Shown here: piece after piece, positions 42,405 to 55,023 of the stretch
Numbering within the stretch: the first letter of the stretch is position 1
How the letters are laid out: each line of letters begins with the position of its first letter
Assembly (NCBI GenBank): GCA_030710605.1
Contig: CP092880.1
Location: 15,790,454 to 15,854,453 of the forward strand
Source: Cordylochernes scorpioides
Lineage: Eukaryota > Arthropoda > Arachnida > Pseudoscorpiones > Chernetidae
Direction of reading: 5' to 3'
DNA: 64,000 nucleotides
Made by a program: the position numbers and the translations under genes
Notes under the pieces: model-generated
Told to the model about the DNA's origin: nothing
What the model saw: the letters and a program-made list of their open reading frames with translations, nothing else
Database searches by the model: none

Positions 42405-42932
42405 TGTTGGTTTTTCACGAGGGAAATACGAGCACACCTGGATGGGATAGAAAATAGACTTTGCGAAAGGGAGAGAGTGATGAGACTGAAGGAGGTACTT
42501 TGCCTTTCACATGATGGAGCGGGCACTACCTTGGTTGGAACCTATGTTGAGCACACCTTGCTTCTAGCCCGGTCACCTACCTTCTCTCTAACTTCTTGTC
42601 CGAGATCATCGTAGTCATTCACTCTCTCGGCTTCTCATTGGTGGAGATCCTTCCACGTGTTTTCTTCTGATTTTCTATTAGTTGGTCATGCTTAAAGGTG
42701 ATTGGTTGTTGATTTAACATACTTAACTGTGATTGGCTTAGTACCTCCATTGTCGCCATGATTGCAATCTTCCAGGAAGAAGAAGGTCTTTGAACTTTAG
42801 TTTTATGTGTTCTGGGCAGTGCCCTTTATTTCCTGGATGATGCAATCCTGTTAATTGTTATTCCCTTTTCGCGAAGCCTAACGTTTATTAAATCTTTTGA
42901 CGATACATTGAATATATTGTGGTGGGGTTACA
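42405..42932 (-). mobile_element. Possible 5' LTR of the Gypsy remnant
   Basis: On the minus strand a TGTAACCCCACC start and an AACCAACA end bracket 528 bp that precede the gag leader. The partner LTR is not in the window, and no primer site is clear, so the limits are provisional. Between it and gag (42200-42404) the words CCTGTCGACT and TCTCTATAATA are repeated. Confidence 0.35.
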
Positions 42933-43390
42933 TATTTCTATATACAGATTATCACATATAAAATTTTATCATGATGCATTACAGCGCCACTGATGAGCCA
43001 GACTTTTCCATTATTTTATTATCGCAAAAGAGCAGTAAGATTTATATTAAAAAAGAAACAGGCGCTTCAAAAATAGCTTAAATTATCACAAATATATGTA
43101 TAGTACCTTGTTTCCTAAACTAATTTTGTTCAATTAACTAAATACTATTTCTCTTTCTCTAAAAGAAATAATTCCAAATGATGCTTCATTTCTATCAATT
43201 TTACAATAAACTTTTAATTTAACTAAAATTTTACAATCCACAATAAACATATCAACTTTCTTATTCAGAATACAATATTTTTACAAGAGAACTACAAACT
43301 ATTTGTAATTTTAACGGAGGATACTTGTGTGATATAGGATATAATAAGATATAGGATACCTTTCTATTAAATATACATCAAAACAATGTA

Positions 43391-43593
43391 CACTCAATGA
43401 AAAACTTAAGGAAATTGTATCTTTCAGCATGTATATCGGGATTCAGACAATAACCCTTAAAGATATTTGAAACACAGTGACCTTTATTGAAGACACACGG
43501 CCAAATGTGAACAAAATTGCCTCTGTCTATTTAAAAAACAGACGACTAGCAACAATAAACACTTTTGACTTCATTAAGTTTCGTTCAAAAGTG
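43391..43593 (+). repeat. Tc1-like MITE, copy 1
   Basis: The ends are CACTCAATGAAAAACTTAAG and the reverse-complement-like TTAAGTTTCGTTCAAAAGTG, next to TA on both sides. Interior words TTCAGACAATAACYCTTAAA and GACCTTTATTGAAGACACAC are shared with copies at 45097 and 46021. Confidence 0.7.
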
Positions 43594-44085
43594 TAGTTTA
43601 AATTACCGTACATATTGTGTATATATATATTGTATATTCTAAAATGCAATTATTTCATTTTTGAAAAAACATATATTTTATTTTCATTCATTGACTGTTC
43701 TACATTTTTTGACCATAGATTTAGAACATACCACTTTAATAATTGTTGTAAATATGTATAGTTGACCTTATCTATTTTTTAAAATCACGATTATAGAATT
43801 CATTCTATAAATTCTATATTGCTGTGAAAAATAATTTTTATGTGTAAATTTACTTCAAGTAATTCAAAATAAAAACTACTTGAAAGGTAGATAACTATCT
43901 TTATTTTTTCACGACTGCACCTCTCTCTCTCTCTCTCTCTCTTTTTCAACAACAAAACAAAAAATAATCATAACAAATATATTGTATATACAAGTATAAT
44001 AAAATTGTAAATGAACTATATATTGTATATTACCCACCCTCCACGTTATTGTAAATATAATGCAATGTCGTGCCATCTATATATA

Positions 44086-44490
44086 AGAAATGGAAGTATT
44101 TAAGCACGAATGTTTCTTTTCAAATATAAAACAAACTTCTACTGTCCTTACTGCGATGAAAGAAATACTGGCCTTGTACTTATTGTTTGCGGAAGAACAT
44201 TGCTCGATGCAAATATTTATATGTAACTCTACTGTCCAAAAAGCTTATGTCCATAGTTTGCTTTAAAACAATTTCTAAGATTTCACTCTTCATTGTAGCA
44301 TATATAAGCAGAATCGTCCAATACAGTATTAGAGCTCTAAGAAGTGGTCTGGTAGATTAAATTGGCGAAACCGCTGGGAGGGTTCACTACTGATGAGCCA
44401 AGCCCTACCAATATTTTTAATCGCAGTAAGGAGAGTATAAGTTTGTTTTATAAATTAAGAAACATTCGTGCTTTAAATCTGTCCATTTCT
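44086..44490. repeat. Inverted-repeat element with 70-bp arms
   Basis: The left arm (44086-44157, AGAAATGGAAGTATTTAAGC onward to CTTACTGCGAT) returns inverted at 44420-44490 with scattered changes. The 260-bp centre has no coding capacity. A diverged relative of one arm lies near 6470-6530. Confidence 0.75.
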
Positions 44491-44807
44491 CATTGTAAAT
44501 ATACTGACCTGGGTTGCTCTCTTTTGAGCGGCACCCAATAATGTAGTTTTGAACTGGATGGTTGAAGACTAGATTGAACATAATTTCATCCAGATAAACG
44601 ATACACATTACTAGATATGGAATAAGAAAGAGTTTATCGGTGTATTTATTCACATCAGTTTTCCATACTGAGAATACAGATGATTTTTGCAAGGCCATTG
44701 TTGGCAGCGAGTATGTGAAAACATCTTATATCAGTCATCGTTTTTGGGGAAAAAATCGTCAATGATCCATTTCAATGGTGTCTACACAGCCATATATCTA
44801 AAAAGAC

Positions 44808-44913
44808 AAAGGTCACCACTTCCGTCAAAATAGACGTCAAAGCCAGACGCCATCTATTGACCGTTGCCGCAAAACTGGCTTTGACGTCTATTTTGACGGG
44901 AGAGATGACCTTT
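44808..44913. repeat. Hairpin with 39-bp arms
   Basis: GTCAAAATAGACGTCAAAGC and CCAG return as CTGGCTTTGACGTCTATTTT plus GAC. The 28-bp loop contains CGCCATCTATTGACCGTTGC, a word also found near 47568 and 50383 with TGACAAAGCC, so the loop belongs to a dispersed repeat. Confidence 0.8.
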
Positions 44914-45096
44914 GGTTTTTTTTTAGATCAATATCCTCCCGGCAAAATTTCCATCTATAAAGCCATATATGCCGGCTAAAGTGATCACGGTTATATCCAA
45001 GCATCGAACAAATTTAGATTATTCATATCTGTACCAAAGGAATAAGAAAAGAAATATTTTTATAAACAAGCGCATGTCATTATTGGAAACACTACA

Positions 45097-45240
45097 CATT
45101 CATGGACTTAATCTAAGGAAGTTGTACCTTTCAGCATGTATATTCGGATTCAGACAATAACTCTGAAAGATATTACAGTGATCTTTATTGAAGATACATA
45201 AGATAACCGAGCGTGAACAAAATTGCCTCTGTCTCCTTAA

Positions 45241-45272
<32 letters not shown>

Positions 45273-45331
45273 CAGAGAGACGACCGTCAATATCAAAGAC
45301 CTTCCATTTCCTTAAGTTTTGTTCATGAGTG
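45097..45331 (+). repeat. Tc1-like MITE, copy 2
   Basis: Shares TTTCAGCATGTATATTCGGA, TTCAGACAATAACTCTGAAA and ACAAAATTGCCTCTGTCTCC with the copy at 43391. The right end is CCTTAAGTTTTGTTCATGAG. It contains the expanded AAT run. Confidence 0.7.
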
Positions 45332-46020
45332 TATAGTCAAATAAATCCCTTAAGCTGGGTGTGTTTTCTAAGTCATTCATTTGGAGTTGTATGCTTATAA
45401 GTTTGAAATTTACGGTGGAACGGAAAATGAACCATTAACGACACCTGCAAGATAGCTTGATCTGAGAAGTATGAGTAATATTGCTGTTCTCCTCATTATA
45501 GAGAAGCTTCCTTGTTTCAAAACACGAAATACTGCTAACAATTACTACACTTGGGTGTAATTGATGGTTCATTTAGAATTCAGGTGGGATAGCTCTGGGA
45601 ATGGTAAGGAGGACTAGAAACACCCCTGGGTGAAAATTGACAAATAAAAATTTAACGAAAAAAATGCCAATAAAAGTTTAAAAATGTTAGGAAAAATATT
45701 TTCTTGATCGTGAAACTGAAAGTTACTGATGACTTGCGCCATCTTTCGGAATAAGTATCAATTAATCGATGGTTTATTTTTATATTCCAGAATATTGTCC
45801 AAGTTCAAATTTCTTGAAAAACTCAAGAAAATCTAAGTAGACGTCTCAAGCGGCTGGCCATCGTCATCTTCTTGCAGGCCTCAACTAGTCCTGGGGATTT
45901 CCTGAACAATCAAAGAATGGGTATTTATGGCCATAAGTGTGTTAAATTCTAATAGAACGAAGGTAAAGTTATACTGATGTCAGAGATGGATGGTAATAAG
46001 ATGCCTTTTTCTTATATATA

Positions 46021-46223
46021 CACTCGTGAATAAAACTTAAGGAATTATACCATTTAACATGTATATTAGGATTCAGACAATAACTCTGAAATATATTATA
46101 GTGACCTTTATTGAAGACACACGGGGATAACCAAATGTGGACAAAATTGCTTCTGTCTCAAAAAAAAAAAAGATAATCGGTGACATCATCAAAGACTTTC
46201 CACTTAAGTTTCAAGTCCACGAG
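46021..46223 (+). repeat. Tc1-like MITE, copy 3
   Basis: CACTCGTGAATAAAACTTAA at the left end and CTTAAGTTTCAAGTCCACGAG at the right, flanked by TA. Another partial copy lies inverted at about 47895-47974. Confidence 0.7.
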
Positions 46224-46830
46224 TATAGTTTATCCACCTATTCCTAGTATACTTTCACTTTTGTATTAGGAAGATGGGTTGTTGCAGAATCATATGCTAA
46301 CTTGGAAATACAATCAGTGTGTGACAATTCTCCCGCCATCTGACCGTGGCGGAGTCTACACAATCCGAACCTGGGCTTGACATAAACGTGTAATAAAGAA
46401 AACTTTGCAAGGATGAATGGATCTCTCAAAAGAATGACTACCTATCATGGCACAATAGGCGCGAAAACACAATGTACCATCTATTTAACGTCTCTACAAT
46501 ATAGCATATTTTGGTCAGAGATGATTAAACAGATCTTTGACAACTACTGGAGATTCCATTAATTCCTTGTGGATCTCGTGACAGTAAAGCTCACTCCGGA
46601 CTGACAAGAGCCATAGCACTGTTCCCAGGTGGGGACTCTGAGTTTGTAAAATCAGTGTTGTCACTGACCCAAGTCTGCTAGATTGCGGAGACAGTCAACC
46701 AATAACGTATAGTTTTTGAGAGATAATAAAGAAATATTTAAAACATAAAATAGCCTAATAACCATTTATTACACGAGTCCAGCCTCACCATTTATTCCAG
46801 TAACCAAGCAGGATTTTAGTATCTTGTACT

Positions 46831-46935
46831 TGTAAATGTGGAACAACTTCTACATGGAGACAATTTGGTGTACTTACAGTGTAGGCAGTCTTACTCACCA
46901 TGATTATCATGGCCTGCATCATGTTTACTTGGAGA
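46831..46935 (+). repeat. SINE body fragment
   Basis: The stretch ending in CACCATGATTATCATGGCCT matches the 3' body of the SINE at 22306-22604. The head is missing. Confidence 0.6.
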
Positions 46936-48385
46936 AACCTTTTAAACGTGGAAATCGAGCGTTTAATGACATGATAAAGAAATTCAATAATTGAGTTATT
47001 CAAGACATTCAAAAAGTCTTTGCGATCCTAAGTACAAAGATAAAAGTCAAGCCATGGATGCAATCCTCTCTGACTTTCCATGACACAGGTCCTGAGGGAC
47101 CTTGGGGGGCCCCTACTCTCCTGGGGGCGATCCCATCCAATATGCATGCTTCGTTATTGGCCCTGATAGCCGCTAATTGTGTTACAAGGTTTACGACGTG
47201 GGGTGTGTCGTTGGCACGTTAGCGCTACATTGATCGTTGCTGCAGGGTTTGAACAATCCCTGGAAATGTCGATTAAACCAGTGAGGCTTCAAAATGTTTA
47301 TATATATTGAAAAAAGTTCAATAGTTCATGTGAACGTGGTCAGGATATGCCTTTTTTATTTTAATACCAACACCTGACCATTATTATTTTTTTAGTATTT
47401 TTCACATAATGATAATGATGAAAATAGAGGTTTTGCCTCTGGCCGGTATTCATATTTCTTAGAATTAAAGATACTTCGGCCAATAAATCTTTTTATTATC
47501 TCGACGTTTCAACAAAATTCTTTTTTCCTCGATATTTCAAATATCGAGTTGACGCCCTTGCAACTAGACACCATCTTTTGACCGTCGCCGTAAACCAGCG
47601 GCCTTGGGTCGATGACAAAGCCACAACATTAGCTTTGGCGAACTGAGAAACGTCCAACTAGAGGCCATTGTTCCAGGCTAATGGTCCTCGTATCTCATCA
47701 ATTTCCTCCCAGCGAGATTTCCATATATATTTTGCACATAGATTTGACCTAGCCACTTTGCCAACTAAACATCTCTTTGACAGATGGTGAAGATTCTATT
47801 ATATCCCTTGTGGATCCCATGAAATAAGTTCCCCACTGGACTGAAAAAGGCCAATACCTCAAAACCATGGTCTCTAATTAACATCACTGTGTATCAAATA
47901 TCTTTCAGAGAAATTCTCTGAATCCCGATATACATTCTAAAAGGTACAACTTCCTTAGAGTTTGTCCATGATTGTATATCTACTAACCTATTTTTAATGA
48001 ATATTTTAAATTGAATTTGAATATACAAGTGTGATAGTGGCTCCAATAAATTTAATAAATGCAGCACAACACTCCAGCTAGGGGCAACCTCTCTACAAAA
48101 GAAAGTTTTCATCAACAAAAATACTATTTTTATCATTTAGAAAAACAAACATCTAGAGCATATAAAATCCATTTTATTAAATAAAAAATAAGTTTTATAT
48201 GATAGTGGATATTGCTGCTGCTGTGATGGAGATGCATGGAGACATCTGAGACTCTTCTTTGGACATGACAACAATAACAATAAGTTTTATATATGCATTT
48301 GTAAAAAGGAATTAATTGTATAGCTAATGCAGGCTTTGCATAGCGGATTTTGAGGGCAAGGCATTACGTCAACCTTCAAGAATAT

Positions 48386-48927
48386 TAAGGAAAATCCATC
48401 TCTTGATCGTGCAAATAAAAGTTGCTGATGGCTTGCCTTATCTGTAGGAATAAACTAATCTTTGATTTTTAATTATTCCAGAATTTTCCAAATTACCATT
48501 CTTGATTAATCAATAAAAGCTAACCACGGACGCGTTTCGGGCTGTTGGACGTTGTCAGCGTTGTGAAAGCTTTACCTCAACGACCAAAAAAAAAAAACTG
48601 GTCATTCAGACATCTTGAAAAATCATGAAACCTGGTAGTTAAGGCCAGAAATGCGTGATAACGCATTAACTACCAGGTTTCATGATTTTTCAGGATGCCT
48701 GAATGACCAGTTTTTTTTTTTTGTCGTTGAGGTAAAGCTTTCACAATGCTGACAAGGTCCAACAGCCCGAAACGCTTACGTGGTTAGCTTTTATTGAATA
48801 ATCAAGAATGGGTATCTGGCCAATTCTGGAAAACTTAAAAATCAACAGAATAGTTGATGTTTATTCCGATAGATGGCGCAAGCCATCAGCAACTTTCAGT
48901 TGCACGATAAGGAGATGCATTTTACTA
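48386..48927. repeat. Large imperfect palindrome
   Basis: Centred near 48652 (AACGCATTAACTACC). Left-arm words AATCATGAAACCTGGTAGTT, GTCGTTGAGG/CCTCAACGAC and TCTTGATCGTGCAA return inverted on the right with about 10% mismatches. A related single arm is at about 45690-45900. The right arm ends where a LINE was inserted. Confidence 0.85.
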
Positions 48928-50292
48928 CACACACACACACACACACAAAGCCTTTATTAAGACATTAGTCTTATACAGATTCTCCGTACAAGGTGCAATA
49001 TCAGGAAAAGAGCAGCACAGGAAACCAGTAGTTCCGCAACTATATACAATTATTAGTAATAAGGAAAAGTAAGATTTAATATGAAAGGTCGACGCCATCG
49101 CCCCAAGTCTTCAATTTCATAAGCGCGGAGCAGAAATAGGGACTAAGTTATTTAGTTCGCCATAAATATAGCATCCAAACACAAAAAAGGAGGTTTACTC
49201 CAGCACAGCCATCCATATTACCAGCTCCGCAATCTCATCGTCGACCAACACGATGGCCCCTCGATGTTTCGTCATCATTCTGAGGTGTAAGAACAATAGC
49301 TTCCAAGTTCTCTTTTCTCCCTCTTTACACCTACTGCCTTGTAAAAATTATATAGGGCCTGAGCAACTAGTCTGCTTGTTTGGGCACTGGTTAACATCAT
49401 TTGGATTGACCTAAGTTGGCTGGTGTCTACCATTAAAAAGAATGTCCTTCTCTCCTCACTAATATCTTGGCATTCATAGATATAATGAGATAATTCAGTT
49501 TCCATATTTTCTTTGCAGAGATCACAAATCTTATCACCCTCTTTGAAAATGTTTGTATGGTTTTCCTTGAAAAACGAATATAGTATTCTCTGTTGTGCGA
49601 TATAGCGTTTTATTGGGAATGGAAAGTTGCTAAGTAAATAGCTTTCAATTCGGAATGAACTGTGTAAATACTTATAGTGAGGGTAGAATTTAGAATTCTC
49701 TATTTTTGCCTGGTCACTTTGAATAGATTGTTCTATTGCAATTTTAGTTATCAAAGGTATTTCTTGCCGGATAATCCTTGCATCGTTGCAGTCAATTAAC
49801 CAAGAAAATCCTGTTGAGTTGAGTATGTTGGCCAAACTTTCCGCAAGTCCAATATATATATTTCTATTTCTTGATATCTCATATAGTTGAGCTAAGCATA
49901 TATGGGGGAGTCGGCTGCTGTTCATTTTTAGAATTCTAAACCAGAACCTGAGTGTAATTTTCAGCACCGTAACTCCCAGTGACGTTCTTCCGCACTCCAT
50001 ACGTAGAATAAAACCAGGAGTATATCTGGGTAAATTTAGAAGTCTCCGTAAGAAATTGTCTTGTACCCTGTCAACCAAGTTTTTTTGGTTGTTTGCCCAA
50101 ATTGGAGCTGCGTAGAGCAAGGTTGACAGAGCCATTGAGTCTAGAAGCTTGAGTGAAGATCTGATAGAATTGATTCTTGTTTTAGTCGATATTGCCCTGA
50201 CCGCATTAATAGCATTTAGCGCCTTGTTTTTAAAATGCTTTGCCGCCTGTTGAGTTGAGTTGACGCTGTCAGCTGGTAACCCAGATACGTGT
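48928..50292 (-). mobile_element. 5'-truncated LINE insertion
   Basis: The 14-bp target duplication GATGCATTTTACTA lies at 48914-48927 and 50293-50306. On the minus strand the element starts inside the RT gene (near 50290) and ends with AATAAAGGCTTTG and a (TG)n tail. A truncated 5' end with a simple-repeat tail is the usual result of target-primed reverse transcription. Confidence 0.9.
49275..50291 (-). pseudogene. LINE reverse transcriptase, C-terminal part
   Basis: The frame is open upstream of the first Met (50135) to the element edge (ADSVNSTQQAAKHFKNKALN), so that Met is internal. The protein has the thumb region typical of I/Jockey/CR1-type LINE RTs (LLYAAPIWANNQ, then NFLRRLLNLPRYTPGFILRM). 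Further on it has a zinc knuckle, CDLCKENMETELSHYIYEC. The RT palm with its YxDD motif and the endonuclease were never copied, so the product is not an enzyme, although the surviving frame is intact. I cannot fix the clade by eye. Confidence 0.85.
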
Positions 50293-50306
50293 GATGCATT
50301 TTACTA

Positions 50307-50866
50307 AAGTGATATAGAATACATTATAATAAATTAAAGGTCACATCTCCCCCCCCCCCCATTAAAATATGGGTCAAAACTAAACGCCATCTATTGACCG
50401 TCGCCGCAAACTAGTGGCCTCGGGTCGGTGACAAAGCCACAAAAACATCTTTAGTAAAGTATTTTGGCTATAAATTTGACCTAGCCACCTCATCAACTAA
50501 GCACCTGTTTGGTAGTTTTTGAGGATTCCATTGGGTCCCCTGTGGATTTTATGGAATAAAGTCCGAGGAGGGCCATTAGCCCTAAACCATGGTCTCCAGG
50601 TGGACGTTTCTCAGTTTATAAAAGTTAATTAAACTTACATAATTCTATTTTTAGAGAAATTATTGATAATTTATCTCAAGAGGTTTTGCACTTTTAAGAC
50701 ATAATTTAACACTTTATTAACATTTAACTCTTTAATATATAACAACCTTTTACAGTTTGATAATAAACATTCTCACTTTTATCGATATTTTTCAAAATTT
50801 TCAATATATTGTAAAAATTATGCTATAGATATTTTTAGTTTAATTAAAATATTTTTATTTTATTTG
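50307..50866. other. Non-coding stretch
   Basis: It contains a poly-C run near 50351 and another copy of the CGCCATCTATTGACCGTCGC repeat near 50388. No gene is seen. Confidence 0.5.
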
Positions 50867-51539
50867 AAACTAGATGTAGCCCGGGAGTAAAGGTTTGTCT
50901 AACGAACATTTGTTAAAACAATTCTCTATAAACTTATAAAAAATAATAATAGATATATTTTGATTATTTGAAACTCGTAAATTTGAATCTCTCGATAAAG
51001 TGAATATTTTTTCCTGGTCCCTTGAAAAATACTCGATAAGTTGAATAAAATCAATATTAATTGGTTCCTTCGGTAATTGGAAGTTAAAGGAATAGTATCA
51101 TGCCTTGGAATTGTATCATTATTCTTGTCTCAAATAATTTGCCGTGTCATCCTGAATTTTGTCTTTCCTAATTTTCTACATTACAAAATCATCATTTAAC
51201 TATTCTCCCAATATATATATTGTAGATAAATGATAAAACTAACTTTTACTTGTGCGTAATTAATAGGTAGAAAATCTTACTTTTGATAAATAATCTTTAA
51301 GATAATAAACTAAGTGATAATAAAACTTATAGACAAAAAACTTGTTATCCCCCGCTAGGGGGCGCTGCTTGCGAGTTAAATCTACAAATCTGCGAATAAC
51401 TCTAAGGATATTCAAGAAATTATTTTTCGAAAACCTTCCCGGTGATATACCTAATAATATCCCAAAATTTCACGGCGATTGGATGTATGGTATTTGAATC
51501 TATAGAGTACAGACAGACAGACATTCAATTATATATATA
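50867..51539 (+). repeat. Dispersed non-coding repeat, copy 1
   Basis: It begins ACTAGATGTAGCCCGGGAGT and ends GTACAGACAGACAGACATTC with an AT tail. It shares long blocks with the element at 59126-59925 (GTAAAGGTTTGTCTAACGAA, CCCTTGAAAAATACTCGATA, TCACGGCGATTGGATGTATG). No protein is encoded. It has the build of a SINE or the non-coding end of a LINE; the family is not identified. Confidence 0.7.
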
Positions 51540-52255
51540 TGGTAATTTAAAACAACAACCCTATATTGTATAATTACTTATAACAAGATTGTCATGTTGT
51601 ATATAGAAACACATCTATAAATAATTATGCGCATGATTAATCTGTGTCATTGCATCACCATATGTAATGTACTTTGTACAAACTAAAGACAAATAAATAA
51701 AACTATGTAATAGATTAAGAGCTGAGTTAAAGCAAGATTGAAAAGTTCAAAAACGTCTACAATCCAACAACCCTGAAAAGGAATTCGGCAGCCCGTTGCC
51801 ATCTGGTCCAAAGGGTGCGGAATGCCGCAGACGTTTAAAGTCCAACTCCCCCCCCCCTCCTCGGGAATGGTATATAAACACCTCGCTTTTTAGCCGAGCG
51901 CAGTTAGTCCGCAGTTAGTCCATAGTTAGTCAGCAGTCACCCCTTTCACCGTCCGTGCGAGCCCTTGTCGCTTATAGCCAGGACCACCTGATCGCCATGT
52001 AAAACAGTAAGATCTCTTCTAACTCCATCTTGCTTAGCTCAACTCCTATCTGTTCACGGAACTTTCCTACTACAACTGTGTCTCTTCGTTTTTTGTGTGT
52101 GGACATTCCCAAGCTTTCCGCTCTGCCTCGACCACGACTGCCTGTACTCTGTGAAAACTGTTAAAGGTCTTCCAAAGTGCAGAGAGGTACTGGAAAACTC
52201 TCCACGCCCTGACTGTCCCTCTCGGCTACTACAGGTTTGACCACCGGTTACCACA
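51540..52255 (+). mobile_element. Solo LTR (copy B)
   Basis: 716 bp, a near match to 2836-3558 apart from a shorter poly-C run. TATA repeats lie on both sides, consistent with a target duplication, and no internal region is present. Left of it is the dispersed repeat at 50867. Confidence 0.75.
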
Positions 52256-53428
52256 TATATATATATATATATATATAGATTGGTCTATTCAAACCATTTT
52301 TATATCCATTTTAATCAAGAATGAGAAATAAAGCATTTTATATTTTCTTAAATAGGTTTTTTAATTCTGAGTAAAATATTATTTCTAATTGTTCCTTTAG
52401 TATTTCAAAGCTGTGTTTTAAATAGATTTTTTATAGGCTCAGAATAAAAATATTGTAATTTAGCCCTTCCCTTAAGTTCTTCAAAATAGGAATTTTAAAA
52501 AACCTCGCCATTCGCATAAACAAATAAATATTTTCAATTGAAAATGTGCTATTATATTAATTTAAATTAATAGTTATTCATTTATGCGATGTAGAAATAT
52601 TTCAACCAAAAGACTACCTTGTGTGATACATTAATTCAACCTGAAAAATCGTTTGAACGATGGTTATGAAAATCGTTTGAGTTTATTTAGAGAACCAGGA
52701 TGAAGCTGGAAATATAGGAAAATTGCAATGTCATATTTAAAAGCGGTTGAATTTACTTGATACAATCTTAAATGCTTTAACTCTAATGCTTGATTGAAAT
52801 GATTAGAAAATGTCTTAAATAATTCTATTTCAACTGAAATATTATTTCATTAAATACTAAATAAAAATTATGGAGTATATTCTCTAAGATATTTTCAAAT
52901 AGGAAAATATGAATTGAAAATAAAAATTTCGGTATTAAAGTGTAAAATGTTTTTGAATTTAAAAATAGTGTGTGTGTGCGCGCGCATAACTTGTTTTAAA
53001 AGTTTAAAACATATATACTTTTTTTTCGAAATAGACGAAATACACGTTTAATATATCATTTGATTTTTGCACATTATTAATGACATATGAATTCTACATG
53101 GCTATACACATTTTAATGGGCCTTAAGAAACGTTTTTTGGTTTAATAAATACTTCATAATGATAATATATCTCAGAAATGGCTAAAGGGTTTTCATGAAT
53201 AAATTTTCAGGACCTCTAATGTAGTTATCAAATGTGCTAATTATTAATATGTTCAAATAAAATTTAAGAGTCTAAGCATTTATTAAATATAAATTTCAAA
53301 ATATAATCAGAAATATGTCGTTTATGTTCTTATTGAAATAAAAAGATTCTTTAATAAAATAAAATGCCATTATTGAAATAAATAATAATTAATTATTCAT
53401 TTATACAATAATATATATATTTAATTTA

Positions 53429-53465
<37 letters not shown>

Positions 53466-54871
53466 TTTTACAACATTATAATAATTGATTATTAATTAAT
53501 TTAAAATATCATAAATGATTTTACTCTGTTGAATATTTTTCAAATTTGTAAGTAAACAAAAGCGTTCGAGGGGATTTGAAGGAAATTTTGAATTTAATGA
53601 ATTTTAAAATAATATATGATAAAAATATTTAAGCGAATATATCACCAAGTGAAGCGAAAGTTAAAGCCATTTTCCAATCATATTAACAAGGATATAATCA
53701 ATAAGTTTTGGAAATTTGCTTGCAACTCGGGCCTCAAAGATATATTTCAAATATACAAATCTTTGATTTTAAAGGTTGGTAGTTTTTTTAAATTTAATTC
53801 TTAAATATGTATATTTAAAGGTTTATATTAATTAAAACGTATATAATTTTTCCTTTTTAAAGGAAAATACATATTACAAAAATAAGATAGATTAATAAGA
53901 AAATAAATAGAAATGTTAAGGTATTTAGGGAGGTAATTAGGGGGGGGGGGGGGGGGTAATTAGTTGAGAAGGGTGTTTACCTGCAACATTTCCCCATGTT
54001 AGATTAATATAAATCAACACCAAGTTAAAAATAAGTCTTAAACTGCTTAACTTCTTCAATTAAACTTCATATATATTTAAAATTATTTTATATAATTAAT
54101 GATTTTTATATATTATATAATGAAAAACATTCTCTATAAATATATTATAATTAAATTTGAAAAATTTATTTTAATTTGTGTGTGGGTGATATGACTTAAC
54201 ACTTTTACTTTTATCGTTACTATCTCCACAGTACACATGATATAGGCCTCAAAAATGTTTACAAAGGGCAGGGTAGGGGTTGTGATTGTTTCTCCTGTAA
54301 ATACACCACATGTCTTCAGATGTAGAAAGCAGTTACACTCTTGTCTCAAAATGTAACACAGCCATGTTTGGGTGATTTCACTTGCTAGGGAGGTTGGTCA
54401 TATCAAGGAGCTGACTGTTGAAGTATACAGGATCTTGGGTTAAAGTAGTTCTATATCATATTTTACCATCACCTAACTTAGGAACATCTGAGTCTATACT
54501 CAGGTAGAGCTATCATCATTAGGTTAGGGCTTTTTCACTAGACATACTGTTCAGTAGAATTGACAGTAGTAGACAATTCTATGCAGTTTTCTTTGCTATC
54601 ATTCCTATTTTTACCAATTAGCCAATAAGAGAACACCTCTCTCTAATTGACACTCTGGCCCTGCAAATACTTCAGGGAGAGTTTCTATCGTATATACTTT
54701 AATGGTGTGCTATATATAGAGTTTACTCAGATGGTGGAAGTCTTCAAATCTTAAAATAGCTTGTTATTTATTACCTCTTTTAAATAACTTTTAGCTGTGT
54801 TAGGGTAGGTGGTGTTTGATGGTGTAATAAAATAGGAGTATGATAAGGCACAATTTGGATTATAGATTATA
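52256..54871. other. AT-rich non-coding DNA, copy B
   Basis: Equivalent to 3559-6146. It has longer AT (about 53435-53462) and G (53941-53956) runs than copy A. The SINE fragment is near 54225-54355. No gene. Confidence 0.6.
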
Positions 54872-55023
54872 AACACAAGGTAATAAGACCAAATACAAAT
54901 AAATAAATAGTGTGTGACGTTTCAGTAACAGCATTGTTACCATCTTCAGACAAAAGTACTGAAGTATGAAACGTCATACACTATTTATTTATTTGGATTT
55001 GGTCTTATTATTACCTTGTGTTT
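54872..55023. repeat. Fold-back element, copy B
   Basis: Equivalent of 6147-6295 with an additional TTA in the right arm (CTTATTATTACC). Confidence 0.8.

Larger units (their letters stand above)
42933..48385. other. Long non-coding stretch with scattered MITEs
   Basis: No gene is recognisable in 5.4 kb. Apart from the repeats listed separately, it contains a (CT)n run at about 43921, an (AAT)n run at about 45241, and pieces resembling CGCCATCTATTGACCGTCGC near 44850 and 47568 that return at 50383. Confidence 0.6.
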
